Below, piece by piece: positions 1 through 12,240 of a stretch of DNA of 64,000 bases. A program made the translations under genes and the position numbers. This stretch comes from Aphrocallistes beatrix (lineage: Eukaryota > Porifera > Hexactinellida > Sceptrulophora > Aphrocallistidae). The notes beneath the pieces were generated by a model, which saw only the letters and a list, made by a program, of their open reading frames with translations, was not told the DNA's origin and made no database searches. How positions within the stretch are numbered: position 1 is the first letter of the stretch; every line of letters starts with the position of its first letter. Location: the NCBI GenBank assembly GCA_963281255.1, contig OY725492.1, forward strand, positions 4,643,571 through 4,707,570. Direction: 5' to 3'.

Positions 1-341
1 GGGAGGGCGGGGAAGTTCGGGAGAGAGGGGAGGGATGGAATGTCAGAGATGTGGTCTCGTGTGTCGATGGAAGTCCGAGAAGAAGTCCTGCTTAGGGAGA
101 GTGGTTCCTGTCGCATTGTCTGCATTGCATGCTGTCGCTCTAGAGCCGACAGTCTGGCGCCTATTCGTGCCACTTCTGCTTCCTTGAGTGACAGATTGTG
201 TCTCAGTCTCTGAGAACTCTCCTTCTCAGCTGATAGGTCAGCTGTTAGGGAGGAGTGGCTAGCTTTCAAGTTAGAGAATCCTCGCGAATCAGAATTGTGT
301 CTCTCTGTCAGCTGTCTCATCTCCAGACGGAGTGACGTCAT
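1..341 (-). pseudogene. Partial copy of the last exon of the coiled-coil gene, cut by the window start
   Basis: This stretch closely matches the 5' half of the coiled-coil gene's terminal exon (31725-32420). It encodes the same leucine- and glutamate-rich segment on the minus strand and ends at the exon's acceptor position near 341, after which similarity to the parent intron stops. No upstream exons accompany it, so it is a duplicated exon fragment rather than a gene. By analogy with the other two copies, it probably sits upstream of another TRAF-like unit to the left of the window. It looks largely open in frame in the part visible here, but nothing suggests it is expressed. Confidence 0.75.
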
Positions 342-777
342 CTGGAAATGCAGAAGAAATCCATTTCCTGTAATTCAACTACGCAGATTGTAGCTCCTTA
401 TAGAGCTCCTATCAGGGAGTGAAATAGCATATTTAGTACTATATAGGTATGTTCTCGATGTTAAGTGGTGTGTAGGTACTACTACTCATTCACTTCCGGC
501 TACGTGCTAAGATTTACAGTTAAGCAATTACAACAATTATATAAATCATTGTATATCTCTTCGAGGAAACAAGTAATGAATGAGGCTTTATACATAATTT
601 ATATTATAAATAATAAAACTTGTCTAAGTTGTTTGAAGTCAGATTAAACATTAACAATCAAAGTTAACGGAGAAAAGAAGGACTAGTAAACGTTTAATTC
701 AAATCCAGATATACAAGCTAGAGTCTATAGAAACTAATCACTAAACACAACTGTTACTACAAGTAGGTAGGAGAATA
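342..777. other. Gene-free spacer, duplicated junction sequence
   Basis: No gene is seen. The sequence is a paralogue of 4254-4599 and 28376-28780, and lies between a coiled-coil exon fragment and the 3' end of a TRAF-like unit in all three places. It represents the join of successive tandem duplications. Confidence 0.6.
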
Positions 778-2712
778 TTAATTTGTATCTAAAATTAATT
801 CCAAAGAAATTTTTAGGATTATTGAGTCGTCTTTAGAGTATTTCTCTTGTAGTAGATCAGTATGGGAGATAAATTCAGGGGGACCGCAACCATCATTTCT
901 TCAGTACTTGGTTGCTTGAAGCATTCAGGAAACTTCTTCAAATTTTTCTCTGTAATTTCACCATTCTTTTCATAATTGTCTTTAGCATCAAGTTGGTTGA
1001 TAAGTACCCAAGATCTTTTGTATCTGATCGGCCATTTAAGTGTGCCATCCCATTCTCCTTTCATGATGATAAGATATAAACCAATATAATTATCATTATG
1101 AACCCATTCCACACATCCTCGAAACTTGTACAATCCTACATAGAACGGATCACTGTATGTGTCCACATTTTGTAAGATTTTATTCTTTACTCCACTGATT
1201 TTCCATTCAAGATTTCCTTCAGCTCCCAAGCTAGAAACCATTGGAATTAACAAAGATTGGAATTTCTTTAACTGATCAATCTCTTCGTTACCTGATACTG
1301 CCAGATGTTTGCGCAGACCTTCTTTCCCTTCCTGTAAGTCCACAATTAGTTCCACTGAAATCTTTAGCATTATGGAGTCGTCTTTAGAGTATTTCTCTTG
1401 TAATAGATCAGCATGAGAGATAAATTTAGCTGTACCTAAACCTATATTCTTCTTAGAACTTGGTTTACTTAAGCATTCAAGAAACTTTCCCAAATCTTCC
1501 TCTGAAATTTCACTATTCTGTTCATAATTATCGCTAGCATCAAGTTGGTTGATTACACCAGAGATCCTGTGTATCTGATAGGCCACTTGAGTGCATCATC
1601 CCATTCTCCTTTCATAATAGAAAGAAATAAACCCACATAATTATCATCACTAACCCACTGAACCCATCCTTGAAACTTGTACATTCCTACATAGAACGGA
1701 TCACTGTATGTGTCTTCTTTCTGTGAAATCTTTTTCTTCACTCTCCTAATTTTCCATTCAAGATTTCCTTCAGCTCCCAAGATTGAGATCATAGGAATTA
1801 ACAAAGATTGGAATCGCCTTAAATGATCACTCTCTTTAATAACTGCTAGTTTCATTTGTTTGTGTATATCTTCCTTCCCTTCCTGTAACGATGATCGATA
1901 CTCTTCATTCTCTTTCTGTAACGTTGTTACTTCACTTTGTAAATTAGTAAGTGTTAGATTTAGATTTTTTTGAATATCTTCATTCTCATGTTGTTTCAAG
2001 TTTCCTCGCAGATATTTAACTTCACAGCCGTATTGAGAATAAGGACACTCTGTTTCTTGTAGAGGACACTCTTCATTTTCCTTAATCATTATGATCATCA
2101 TAATAATCATAATGATCACAATAATCGCTAACATACAAGTAGATTGAAATTTTTTCTCTTTAACAGCTAGTTTCAGGTGTTTGTGCACATCTTCCCTGTC
2201 ATGTTGTTCTACGATTCTTTTCGGAACTTTAGCTTTTTCACATCCGTATTGAGAATAAGGACACGGCACAGAAAATAACTCGCAATGTTGTAGATGATGG
2301 AGTAGCTCACTCAGTTCATTTGTCCAATCACAGCCCTTAGATTTCAATGGACAATAAACCTAAATATTTATGTAGCAGTGTCAATTAAAATGCAATGTAA
2401 TTCATATAAATTTAAACTCACTTGTTTCTCGCTGACTGTTTCACGATTCAATTGAGCTAATTGTTTGTTTACATCTTTTGGAATACAAAGGGAACAAGCT
2501 ACTTTGTGTTTACCATCTTCCTCATAAAAGCACGCCTCTCTCAACATTCCTCTGCAGTAGTTACAAAGTAGAAACCTCCCTTCTCCATCTTCTGTTATTT
2601 CTTCCACTAACAACTCTGTTCTCCATCCTCCGTAACTACCATCATCTCGTATCACATACACTAACTTGTTTATTTCTGAGTTAGTTTCTGGTACAGAGGT
2701 TTTCTCTGCCAT
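778..2712 (-). pseudogene. TRAF-like unit 1: two-MATH-domain copy with frameshifts
   Basis: Exon 1 is 2422-2712 (97 residues, RING-like cysteines) and the 62-bp intron is 2360-2421 (GTGAGT donor, AAATATTTAG acceptor). Exon 2 starts at 2359. The zinc-finger region is shortened and rearranged: several fingers seen in the other copies are missing, and an Ile/Met-rich run encoded by ATC/ATT-type repeats (about 2083-2126) is inserted. Two MATH domains follow, as in unit 9. Alignment with unit 9 shows a one-base loss near 1557, which shifts frame between the halves of the first MATH domain. Another loss near 890-905 destroys the end of the second. The ancestral stop aligns at 778. It could still make a truncated zinc-finger/partial-MATH protein ending at 1553. 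I call it a pseudogene from the two frameshifts; a sequencing error at either site is possible. Confidence 0.75.
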
Positions 2713-2835
2713 TATTCACTCGTCTAACAATTCAGAACAGGATTAGTTTGTCTAAACACTACAAAGCTGAGGATTAATTACTCAATGAGTGACTATTTAA
2801 ATAAAGTATATTGTATTGTTGTAACATAATATTCC
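2713..2835 (-). promoter_or_regulatory. Conserved promoter block of TRAF-like unit 1 (TATA-like box 2794-2802)
   Basis: A block of about 120 bp directly upstream of the ATG is nearly identical in all nine units. It contains TATTTAAAT 82 bp before the ATG, then a conserved stretch where transcription would start about 30 bp downstream. Promoter function is inferred from conservation and position. Confidence 0.6.
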
Positions 2836-2948
2836 TTTATAAATCTAGGAACTTATCAATGTATGTAACCACACGAGTGATTCGATAAATGTTAGAAGGA
2901 AAGCATTGGTTAATCTTTATCCTAAGGATTAAGAACGTAGCACCAGCT

Positions 2949-3363
2949 CAGGGATTTACTTGCTACTTTTTATTTTACTTGCTACTTACTACCTTTTTAT
3001 TTTTTTGGAGAAAAATAAAAGGTAGTAAGTAAATACTCTGGATTGCGAGCAAAAAAAAAGTAGCAAGTAAATTTCTGGGACACCCTGATGAAATGGACAT
3101 GGTTAAATTAAGAAAATTATGTTTCTGAAATACTCAAATATTCCTGCAAATCCCTCGATGCGCCCTCGTTTCTGTCATATATTGTACAATCAATAATTTC
3201 TTCTCCTCACGACTAAATGTCGGTCAAAAAATAAGTAGCAAGTAAAGAAAAAGTAGTGAGTGAATAAAACTAAATCTAAAATGGAGGAAAAAATAAAGTA
3301 GCAAGTAAACGGTTGGCAAAGAAAATACGTACAACTTTTTTTTTGCCAGTTCTGGAATCCCTG
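2949..3363. mobile_element. hAT-like non-autonomous DNA transposon, 415 bp
   Basis: The element starts CAGGGATT and ends AATCCCTG (inverted ends). It is flanked by the 8-bp direct repeat CACCAGCT at 2941-2948 and 3364-3371. The paralogous spacers near 26503 and 31423 carry CACCAGCT once, with no insertion, which confirms the target-site duplication. Internally it has many copies of an AGTAGCAAGTAAA-like motif in both orientations and no open reading frame. TSD length and end sequence point to hAT; the family itself is not identified. Confidence 0.85.
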
Positions 3364-3632
3364 CACCAGCTTAATGGAGATTATCGAAAGCTGTATCTAT
3401 TCTAGAATATTCGGACAAATTCTTCCCTTTTAGAAATCTATGACGGAGGTTTTGTAACTAAGATAATTCCACTAAACTTCAACAAACAAAATGTTATTTT
3501 CTAACTACAAATTGGAAATTCCAATCGTAACTAAGAAATATTAATTGGAACTATAACATGGAAGTATGCATATGGAATGGCGCACATCTACAATACAAGA
3601 GTTCAGATAATGTTACAGCAGTGGAATGTCTA

Positions 3633-4253
3633 TTAACTGATATTATTCATTGATTGGTTGGCTCTGTTCGGCGATGCTTTCGGAGTATTTTTGAGAAATG
3701 GAAGTGGTTGAGGATGCGACACAGCTTTAGCCAAGTCGTCTGCCAGCTGACTCAGCGACAAATTCACACCTTCCCCGACCTCCTGGCGTGAAGGGGTCTC
3801 CTGGAACCTCCCAGGGGGCAAACTGGAACTATACCCGGAACTAAGTCTATTCGGGGTGCGGTCTCTTCGGATTTGTGGCTCCCAAGCGTCGTGGGTGGCA
3901 GCGTGTGGACTGGCGGGCTGGTAGGAGGAGCGAGGACGCGGTGTCTCCGTCCGTGCCACAGAGGTCTGGTGCGACACTAAGGGGTCTGGGAGGACGGGGA
4001 AGTTCGGGAGAGAGGGGAGGGATAGAATGTCAGAGAAGTGGTCTCGTGTGTCGATGGAAGTCCGAGAAGAAGTCCTGCGGAGGGAGAGTGGTTCCTGTCG
4101 CATTGTCTGCATGGCATGCTGTCGCTCTAGAGCCGACAGTCTGGCGCCTATTCGTGCCACTTCTGCTTCCTTGAGTGACAGATTGTGTCTCAATCTCTGA
4201 GAACTCTCCTTCTCAGCTGATAGGTCAGCTGTTAGGGAGGAGTGGCTAGCTTC
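3633..4253 (-). pseudogene. Partial copy of the coiled-coil gene's last exon
   Basis: The reading frame 3633-4193 matches the C-terminal part of the coiled-coil protein almost residue for residue, including the Ser/Pro-rich tail ending in ...NNIS and the same stop position. Similarity breaks abruptly at about 4253, inside the exon, where the sequence jumps to the spacer downstream of TRAF-like unit 2. It lies upstream of TRAF-like unit 1 just as the real exon lies upstream of unit 9. With no acceptor and no upstream exons, it is a duplicated fragment, even though the frame is still open. Confidence 0.8.
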
Positions 4254-4599
4254 CTATCAGGCAGTGAAATAGCGTATTTAGTACTATATAGGTATGTTCT
4301 CGATGTTAAGTGGTGTGTGTAGGTATTACTACTAATTTACTTCAGGCTACGTGCTAAGATTTACAGTTAAGCAATTACAACAATTATGTAAATCATTGTA
4401 TATCTCTTCGAGGAATCAAGTAATGAATGAGGCTTTATACATAATTAAGTTGTTTGAAGTAAGATTAAACATTAACAATCAAAGTAAACAGAGAAAAGAA
4501 GGACTAGTAAACGCTTTAATTCAAATCCAGATATACAAGCTAGAATCTATAGAAACTAATCACTAAACACAACTGTTACTACAAGTAGGCACAATAATA
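4254..4599. other. Gene-free spacer downstream of unit 2
   Basis: No gene is seen. It is paralogous to 342-777 and 28376-28780. It contains the uninserted version (GCGTATTTAGTACT) of the site that carries a Helitron-like element at 27587. Confidence 0.6.
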
Positions 4600-6146
4600 T
4601 TAATTTGCATCTAAAATTAATTCCAAAGAAATTTTTAGGATTATTGAGTCGTCTTTCGAGTATTTCTCTTGTAGTAGATCAGTATGGGAGATAAATTCAG
4701 AGACCGAAACCTAAATTCCCTCCAGTACTTGGTTGCTTGAAGCTTTTATAATAATTCTTCAAATCTCCCTCTGTAATTTCATAATTATTTTCATAAGTAT
4801 CGTTAGCATCAAGTTGGTTGATTAGTACCAGAGATCTTTTGTATCTGATCGGCCATTTAAGTGTGTTATCCCATTCTCCTTTCACGATACAAAGATATAA
4901 ACCCACATAATTATCAATACGAACCCATCTAACCCATCCTACAAACTTGTACAATCCTACATAGAACGGATCACTGCATGAATCCTCTTCTTGGGATAAT
5001 TTATTCTTTATGCCACTAATTTTCCATTCAAGATTTCCTTTAGCTCCCAAGCTTGAGATTATAGGAATTAACAAAGATTGGAATCCCTTTAAACGATCAA
5101 TCTCTTTAACTGTCAGTTTCAGATGTTTGTGCATTTCTTCTTTCTCTTTCTGTAACGATGATTGAAACTCTTCATTCTTCTTTTCTAAATTAACGATTTT
5201 CGCTCTCAACTCTTCATTTTTCTCTTCCAGTTTCACTACTCTACTCTGAGATTTGAATTCATTACTTCTCAATTCTTCTTTCACTTTCTGCAATGTTATT
5301 ACTTCACTTTGTACATTAGTAATTGTTAGTTTCATATGTTTGTGCATTTCTTCTTTCTCATGTTGTTCTAAGTTTCTTCTCTGAACTTTAACTTCACACC
5401 CGTATTGAGAATAAGGACACTCTGTTTCTTGTAGAGGACACTCCCGACTGAGATGAATAGATTTGTCCTTCTTTTTCACTCGAAATTCTTCACTGCATTT
5501 ATTCGGACATGGAATAGGGAACTCTTCACATACTTCTAGATGTCCATTCATGTCACATGCTTTCACACTAACACTACAGTATTCACACTTGACAGTTCTC
5601 ATGGGACAACATGTCCTGTGTGTCTCTACTCCCCTTCTCTCCACTCTACTCACTTCTCCTTTCTCATCTCTACATCCCAGAGGACATGCCACAGGAAATA
5701 ACTCACACTCTTCTCGATGATGGAGTAGCTCACTCAGCTCATTTGTCCAATCACAGCCTTTCTTCTTCAATGGACAATAAACCTAAATACGTATTTATTT
5801 AGAAGTTTGAAATAAAATTTATATACAATCCTGATTCTAAGTTTAAACTCACTTGTTTCTCGTTGACTGTTTCACGATTTAATTGCGCCATTTTTCTGCT
5901 TACATCTTTTGGAATACAAAGAGAACATGCTACGTTGTGTTTACCATCTTTCTCAAACAAACACGCATCTCTCAACATTCCTCTGCAGTAGTTACAGAGT
6001 AGAAACTTCCCTTCTCCTTTTCCAGATATTTCTTCCACTAACAACTCTGTTCTCCATCCTCCGTAACTACCATCATCTCGTATCACATACACTAACTTGT
6101 TTATTTCTGAGTTAGGTTCTGGTACAGAGGTTTTCTCTGCCATCAT
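4600..6146 (-). pseudogene. TRAF-like unit 2: zinc fingers and coiled coil intact, MATH domain truncated by frameshift
   Basis: Exon 1 is 5853-6146 (two adjacent ATGs; the second, at 6143, matches the start of the other copies). The intron is 5783-5852. Exon 2 runs from 5782 and its frame stops at 4697. Exon 1 has the RING-like Cys/His cluster; exon 2 has about 145 residues of TRAF-type zinc fingers, a Glu/Lys-rich coiled coil and most of the MATH domain. Relative to units 1 and 9, two bases are missing near 4702. This replaces the last 30 or so residues, including the final beta strand that is strongly conserved in the other copies. The lost end aligns down to 4600. A protein could still be made, but its MATH fold would be incomplete. 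Confidence 0.75.
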
Positions 6147-6263
6147 TCACTCGTCTAACAATTCAGAACAGGATTAGTTTGTCTAAACACTACAAAGCTG
6201 AGTATTAATTACTCAATGAGTGACTATTTAAATAAAGTATATTGTATTGTTGTAACATAATAT
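6147..6263 (-). promoter_or_regulatory. Conserved promoter block of TRAF-like unit 2 (TATA-like box 6225-6233)
   Basis: This is the same block as upstream of unit 1. The TATA-like box lies 82 bp before the second ATG at 6143, which favours that ATG as the homologous start. Confidence 0.55.
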
Positions 6264-7008
6264 TCCTTTATAAATCTAGGAAATTATCAAGGGATGTAAC
6301 CATACGAGTGATTCGATAAATGTTAGAAGGAAATAATTTACTATAATCTTTATCTAAGAGGTCACAACAACGTAGCCCATCTCATTTTCTTCGAGGGCTG
6401 GATCTATATAGGAGATGCTTTATGTCATGAACAGCATGCGACGTCTGTCTGCTCGCAGCTACAAATTCTATTGAACCAAATTGCACCAAATGTGGACAAA
6501 TGTCACAGCCGCGCAGCACAAGCAAGCGACAATATACCATCAACATAACCGAACGAATTAAGTCGGAAATGGTTGATCTGGTCCTCTTGGTCTTTCACAT
6601 CAGAAACCCAGGCGGTCCCATGGACCCGGACCAAAAATTGTTGAAATATTTGGATTACTCATTATTCTGGGCTACTCGTAATAAATTAAATTATTAAGAA
6701 AATAAGTAGATGCGTAGACAGTAGTCAGATTTACGTAGGTAAATTTGTGGAGTTGGAAGCACTGTTTAGTTCAATTAAAATATTATTTAATCTACAAATA
6801 AACTGATAAAACAGAAAACCACCTCAGTAGTCAGTATAAAATATTTAATTTTCAAGCGACACAATTATACCACTTTGAGTATTTCTGCTTAAAAGGAAAA
6901 GTAATGAGACTTATTTATTCAAAACAGATATCAAAATAGAATCCATAGAAACTAATCACTAAACACAACTGTTTACTACAAGTAGGTACGAGAATATGAA
7001 TTTGCATC
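6264..7008. other. Gene-free spacer, segmentally duplicated at 15510-17253
   Basis: No gene is supported. The stretches around 6350-6480 and 6538-6960 recur at 15590-15690 and 16799-17240. Between them is a short remnant of a GC-rich element end (about 6505-6530), where the other copy holds a larger inverted-repeat element. A polyadenylation-type signal for unit 3, AATAAA on the minus strand, lies at 6914-6919, about 90 bp past its stop. Confidence 0.6.
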
Positions 7009-8534
7009 TTAGACTAGTTCCAAAGAAATTTTTAGGATTATTGAGTCATCTTTAGAGTATTTCTCTTGTAATAGATTAGCATGAGAGATAAATTCATGAA
7101 AACCGAAACCTTCATTCCCTTCAGTACTTGGTTGCTTGAAGCATTTAGGAAACTTCTTTAAATCTCCCTTTGTGATTTCATCATTCTTTTCATAATTGTC
7201 TTTAGCATCAAGTTGGTTGATAAGTGTCATATAACTTTTGTATTTGATCGGCCATTTAAGAGTGTTATCCCATTCTCCTTTCATGATATAAAGATATAAA
7301 CCCACATAATTATCATTACGAACCCATCTAACCCATCCTACAAACTTGTACAATCCTACATAGAACGGATCACTGCATGAAACCTCTTTTTGGGATAATT
7401 TATTCTTTATGCCACTAATTTTCCATTCAAGATTTCCTTTAGCTCCCAAGCTTGAGATTATAGGAATCAACAAAGATTGGAATCTCTTTAAATGATCAAT
7501 CTCTTCAACTGTCAGTTTCAGATGTTTGTGCATATCTTCTTTCTCTTCCTGTAACGATGATCGAAACTCTTCATTCTTCTTTTCTAAATTAACGATTTTC
7601 GCTCTCAACTCTTCATTTTTCTCTTCCAGTTTCACTACCTTACTCTGAGATTTGAATTCACTACATCTCAATTCTTCTTTCTCTTTCTGCAATGTTATTA
7701 CCTCACTTTGTACATTAGTAATTGTCTGCTTCAGATGTTTGTGCATTTCTTCTTTCTCATGTTGTTCTAAGTTTCTTCTCTGAACTTTAACTTCACACCC
7801 GTATTGAGAATAAGGACACTCTGTTTCTTGTAGAGGACACTCCTGACTGAGATGAAAAGATTTGTCCTTCCTTTTCACTCGAAATTCTTCACTGCATTTA
7901 TTCGGACATGGAATAGGGAACTCTTCACATACTTCTAGATGTCCATTCATGTCACATGCTTTCACACTAACACTACAGTATTCACACTTGACAGATCTCA
8001 TGGGACAACCTGTCCTGTGTGTCTCTACTCCCCTTCTCTCTACTCTACTCACTTCTCCTTTCTCATCTCTACATCCCAGAGGACACGCCACAGGAAATAA
8101 CTCACACTCTTCTAGATGATGGAGTAGCTCACTCAGCTCATTTGTCCAATCACAGCCTTTCTTCTTCAACGGACAATAAACCTAAATATTTATGTAGAAG
8201 TTTGAAACAAAATTTAGATACCATCCTCTGATTCTAAATTTAAACTTACTTGTTTCTCGTTGACTGTTTCACGATTCAATTGCGCAATTTTTCTGTTTAC
8301 ATCTTTTGGAACACAAAGAGAACAAGCAACTCCGTGTTTACCATCTTTCTCAAACAAACATGCATCTCTCAACAATCCTCCACAGTAGTTACAGAGTATA
8401 AACCTCCCTTCTCCTGCCATATCTTCCACTAACAACTCTGTTCTCCATCCTCCGTAACTACCATCATCTCGTATCACATACACTAACTTGTTTATTTCTG
8501 AGTTAGGTCCTGGTACAGAGGTTTTCTCTGCCAT
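7009..8534 (-). CDS. TRAF-like protein, unit 3 (RING-like, TRAF zinc fingers, coiled coil, MATH), 485 aa
   Basis: Exon 1 is 8250-8534 (95 codons) and exon 2 is 7009-8181, joined in phase 0 across a 68-bp intron with a GTAAGT donor and AAATATTTAG acceptor. The first exon carries a RING-like cluster (CxxC, C, H, CxxC). The join creates a CP-x5-GC-x-W TRAF zinc-finger start. About 145 residues of Cys/His fingers follow, then a Glu/Lys heptad region of about 80 residues, then a C-terminal MATH domain with the LEWKI, DPFYVGLYKF and LKWPI motifs. TRAF proteins are cytoplasmic adaptors that trimerise through the coiled coil and bind receptor tails through MATH; a role in ubiquitin-linked signalling is family knowledge, not shown here. 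The stop falls four residues earlier than in unit 4. The RING is atypical, so ligase activity is uncertain. Confidence 0.85.
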
Positions 8535-8655
8535 TATTCACTCGTCTAACAATTCAGAACAGGATTAGTTTATCTAAACACTACAAAGCTGAGTATTAAT
8601 TACTCAATGAGTGACTATTTAAATGGCGATATTATATTCTTGTAACATAATATTC
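8535..8655 (-). promoter_or_regulatory. Conserved promoter block of TRAF-like unit 3 (TATA-like box 8616-8624)
   Basis: The box lies 82 bp upstream of the ATG and the flanking block matches the other units. Similarity weakens just upstream of the box in this copy. Confidence 0.55.
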
Positions 8656-9363
8656 CTTTATAGATCTAGGAAAAATTTCAATGGCTATAACCATTCGAGT
8701 GATTCGATTAATAATGCCAGAAGGAAATAAAAGTAATTTACTATTAATCTTCACCTAAGAGGTAACTTAGCCTGAATCTATTCTAATATATTCAGTGTGT
8801 TTAACAAATTACTTCTTTATTTAAAGGTCTTTGATGTAATTTATCAAAGATAATTACACCAAAAGTCAATAAACAAAATGAATCTTATTGATAAAACGTA
8901 AACCGTATTTTTTCGATTACAAATTGTAGATAGATATACAATCCAATTATTTGAAACTAATCTTATATATTAAAACTCAATGTTGCTTATGTTTTCGCCA
9001 GTTGATTGAGGACCGTGGAGGTGCTAGAAATGTGAAATTTGATGCGCAAGTAAATAATAATGAGTCTACGATTAAGTTCGAAGATCTAAGTGAAATCAAA
9101 CCTCGCCGATATAGGCGACAAACTGTGCTGATCAATGGAATTCGATTATTTTATTATACAGATTGATTGGGATATAAACAGTAGTGACTCACATTTATGA
9201 CTCAGAAAATCGAAGGACTATCTGCATAGGTCCCATACCACTTTGAGTATTTCTGCTTAAAAGGAAAAGTAATGAGACTTATTTATTCAAATCAGATATC
9301 AAAATAGAGTCTACAGAAACTAATCACTAAACACAGCTGTCACTACAAGTAGGTACGAGGATA
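8656..9363. other. Gene-free spacer with a truncated Helitron-like 5' end (8961 to about 9200)
   Basis: No gene is seen. From 8961 the sequence begins TCTTATATATTAAAAC and resembles the 5' end of the elements at 27587 and (inverted) 11828, but the GC-rich 3' end is missing. The rest matches spacers upstream of units 3 and 6. AATAAA for unit 4 lies at 9282-9287 on the minus strand. Confidence 0.55.
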
Positions 9364-10901
9364 TTAATTTGTATCTAGAATTAGTTCTACTGAAATTTTG
9401 AGCGTTATTGAGTCGTCTTTAGAGTATTTCTCTTGTAATAGACCAGCATGAGGGATAAATTCATGATAACCGAAACCTTTATTCTTCTTCGTGCTTGGCT
9501 TATTGAAACAATGAAGAGACTTCTTCAAATATTTCGCAGTAATTTCACCTTTCTTTTCGTAATTATGTTTATCATCAAGTTGGCTGATTATTACCATGGA
9601 GTATTTGTATCTGATAGGCCATTTAAGAATGTCATCCAATTCTCCTTTCATAATAGAAAGAAATACACCGGCATAATTATCATTACGAACCCATTCAATA
9701 CATCCTTGGAACTTGTACAATCCTACATAGAACGGATCACTGTATGTGCATTCTTTTTGCGATATTCTATTCTTCACTCCACTAATTTTTAATTCAAGAT
9801 TTCCTTTAGCTCCGCTTGAAATCATAGGAATCAACAAAGATTGGAATCTCTTTAAATGATCAATCTCTTCAACTGTCAGTTTCAGATGTTTGTGCATATC
9901 TTCTTTCTTTTCCTGTAACGATAATTGAAACTCTTCGTTCTTCTTTTCTAAATTAACGATTTTCGCTCTCAACTCTTCATTTTTCTCTTCCAGTTTCACT
10001 ACCTTACTCTGAGATTCAAATTCATTACTTCTCAATTCTTCATTCTCTTTTTGTAAATTCATTACTTCACCCTGCAAAATAGTGATTGTTAGTTTCAGAT
10101 GTTTGTGAATTTCTTCTTTCTCATGTTGTTCTAAGTTTCTTCTCTGAACTTTAACTTCACACCCGTATTGAGAATAAGGACACTCTGTTTCTTGTAGAGG
10201 ACACTCCTGACTGAGATGAATAGATTTGTCCTTCCTTTTCACTCGAAATTCTTCACTGCATTTATTCGGACATGGAATAGGGAACTCTTCACATACTTCT
10301 AGATGTCCATTCATGTCACATGCTTTCACACTAACACTGCAATATTCACACTTGACAGTTCTCATGGGACAACATGTCCTGTGTGTCTCTACTCTCCTTC
10401 TCTCCACTCTACTCACTTCTCCTTTCTCATCTCTACATCCCAGAGGACACGCCACAGGAAATAACTCACACTCTTCTAGATGATGGAGTAGCTCACTCAG
10501 CTCATTTGTCCAATCACAGCCTTTCTTCTTCAATGGACAATAAACCTAAATATTTATGTAGAAGAGTCAAATAAAATTTAGTTACAATCCTGATTTAAAT
10601 TTAAACTCACTTGTTTCTCGTCGACTGTTTCACGATTCAATTGCGCCATTTTTCTGTTTACATCTTTTGGAATACAAAGAGAACAAGCTACTTTGTGTTT
10701 ACCATCTTTTTCAAACAAACACGCATCTCTAGACACTCCTCCGCAGTAGTTACAGAGTAGAAACCTCCCTTCTCCATCTTTTGTTATCTTTTCCACTAAC
10801 AACTCTGTTCTCCATCCTCCGTAACTACCATCATCTCGTATCACATACACTAACTTGTTTATTTCTGAGTTAGGTTCTGGTACAGAGGTTTTCTCTGCCA
10901 T
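9364..10901 (-). CDS. TRAF-like protein, unit 4, 490 aa
   Basis: Exon 1 is 10611-10901 (97 residues) and exon 2 is 9364-10545 (393 residues), phase 0, with a 65-bp intron (GTGAGT, AAATATTTAG). RING-like ligands are C50, C53, C61, H69, C73 and C76. TRAF zinc fingers run from about 98 to 242, the coiled coil from about 243 to 325, and the MATH domain to the end at ...ELILDTN. The MATH domain differs from its neighbours: a residue is lost at the SSLGAKG position and LEWKI is LELKI, while the zinc-finger part is almost identical to that of units 3 and 6. Members of this family act as signalling scaffolds; ligand and pathway cannot be read from the sequence. Confidence 0.85.
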
Positions 10902-11015
10902 TATTCACTCGTCTAACAATTCAGAACAGGATTAGTTTGTATAAATTCTTTAAAGCTGAATATTAATTACTCAATGAGTGACTATTTAAATTGAGTATGT
11001 TATATTGTTGTAACT
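10902..11015 (-). promoter_or_regulatory. Conserved promoter block of TRAF-like unit 4 (TATA-like box 10983-10991)
   Basis: Same block and 82-bp spacing as the other copies. Similarity ends near 11015, where unrelated sequence and a Helitron-like element begin. Confidence 0.55.
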
Positions 11016-11115
11016 AAATCCTCAAACAATTTATAACCATGTTATGTATACCAGGGAGTAACGAGTTGTTTGCGCATGGCAGATTAGTGGTGCAGATTCA
11101 GGATAATTATAAATA

Positions 11116-11828
11116 CAAGCGCGCTTCGCTTGCGTTCCCGCACAAAGTTACCTAGTGGGCGCTTGAGGATATTAGAGGAACAATACGTCACTTTCTTGTT
11201 CTCTACTAAGTATGGTGAATTGTCATTTGTCTACGGTTACATTAATGAGAACAGAGCTGTAGCATAAATTTAGGTTCGTGATAAATAGAATTTACTTCGT
11301 ATGAAGTCAACTAATCCTGAATGTAAGACCAATTTAAATCCAAGTTCACATTAGTAAAGATTATTATACTTGAATAATCAACCAATTTCAGTCCATGTCG
11401 TTAGTGTGTTATATTAACTTATATGCTTTGATCAATTAATTCGATCATAAAATAACTTTTTTAACATCAAAATATAGACTCAAATAGCTGAATTCAATCA
11501 TTTATCTGAAATAGAATCGTGTGAATCGCATTATAAAAGTCTGACAATCAATTGATTCCCACATGAACCAATGAATTTCAATCACAAATAGTCCTTTTGA
11601 TTGTATACATAAGTCACTACTGTTTGATCCCAATGTATTTGCATTATACGAAAAAATAATCGAATTTGATTGGTCAGCACAACTTGTGACCTATCCCAGT
11701 GAGGTGTCAAGATATCATTTAGATCCTCAACTCCCAATCATTATTTACCTGTGTGCCAAATTTCACATTTCTAGCACTTCCCAGTTCCTTCAATTTGCAC
11801 AAAAAACATTGCGTTTTAATATATAAGA
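11116..11828 (-). mobile_element. Helitron-like non-autonomous element (inverted copy)
   Basis: Read on the minus strand it begins TCTTATATATTAAAAC at 11828 and ends with a GC-rich stretch closing in GCGCGCTTG at 11116, flanked by A on the 5' side and T on the 3' side. It is colinear with the element at 27587-28340 over most of its length. There are no inverted ends and no reading frame of note. Confidence 0.65.
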
Positions 11829-12240
11829 TTGAGTTGGTTTAATATTTCATAAGTATTCTTGGAAGCACAAATAGCTAATATTTACAGCTGACATACTACT
11901 AGATGGAATACACAAATGCTAGTGAACGACCGAAACCAGGAATTTATCCATCCGAATTTCGGCCAAATTATAATTTCACACTACTGGAATACCAAACTGA
12001 ATTTTGGTATTTGTAAGCAATAAATATCAATATATACGTATATTTTATTGCCAATGTTATGTAACCTAATGAATCAGAATACCTACATGATATCAAGGGG
12101 TCTTTTGTGCAGGAAATCTTAGGAAACAGCACTGGAAGGTGATTTAGGTGCTACAATATTGAAATAATTTCAGGAAAACCACCGAAACCGAAATTGAATA
12201 TTTTATTACTAATTGTATTTTCGACGAATGTGTAAAAATC

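Noticed and set aside
5463..5720. An 85-residue plus-strand frame repeated at 7862, 10226, 17906, 20985, 25603 and 30288
   Set aside because: It is exactly antisense to the highly conserved TRAF zinc-finger coding region; its conservation follows from the sense strand.
6500..6697. 65-residue plus-strand frame
   Set aside because: Lies in duplicated spacer; the paralogous copy near 16800 does not keep the frame.
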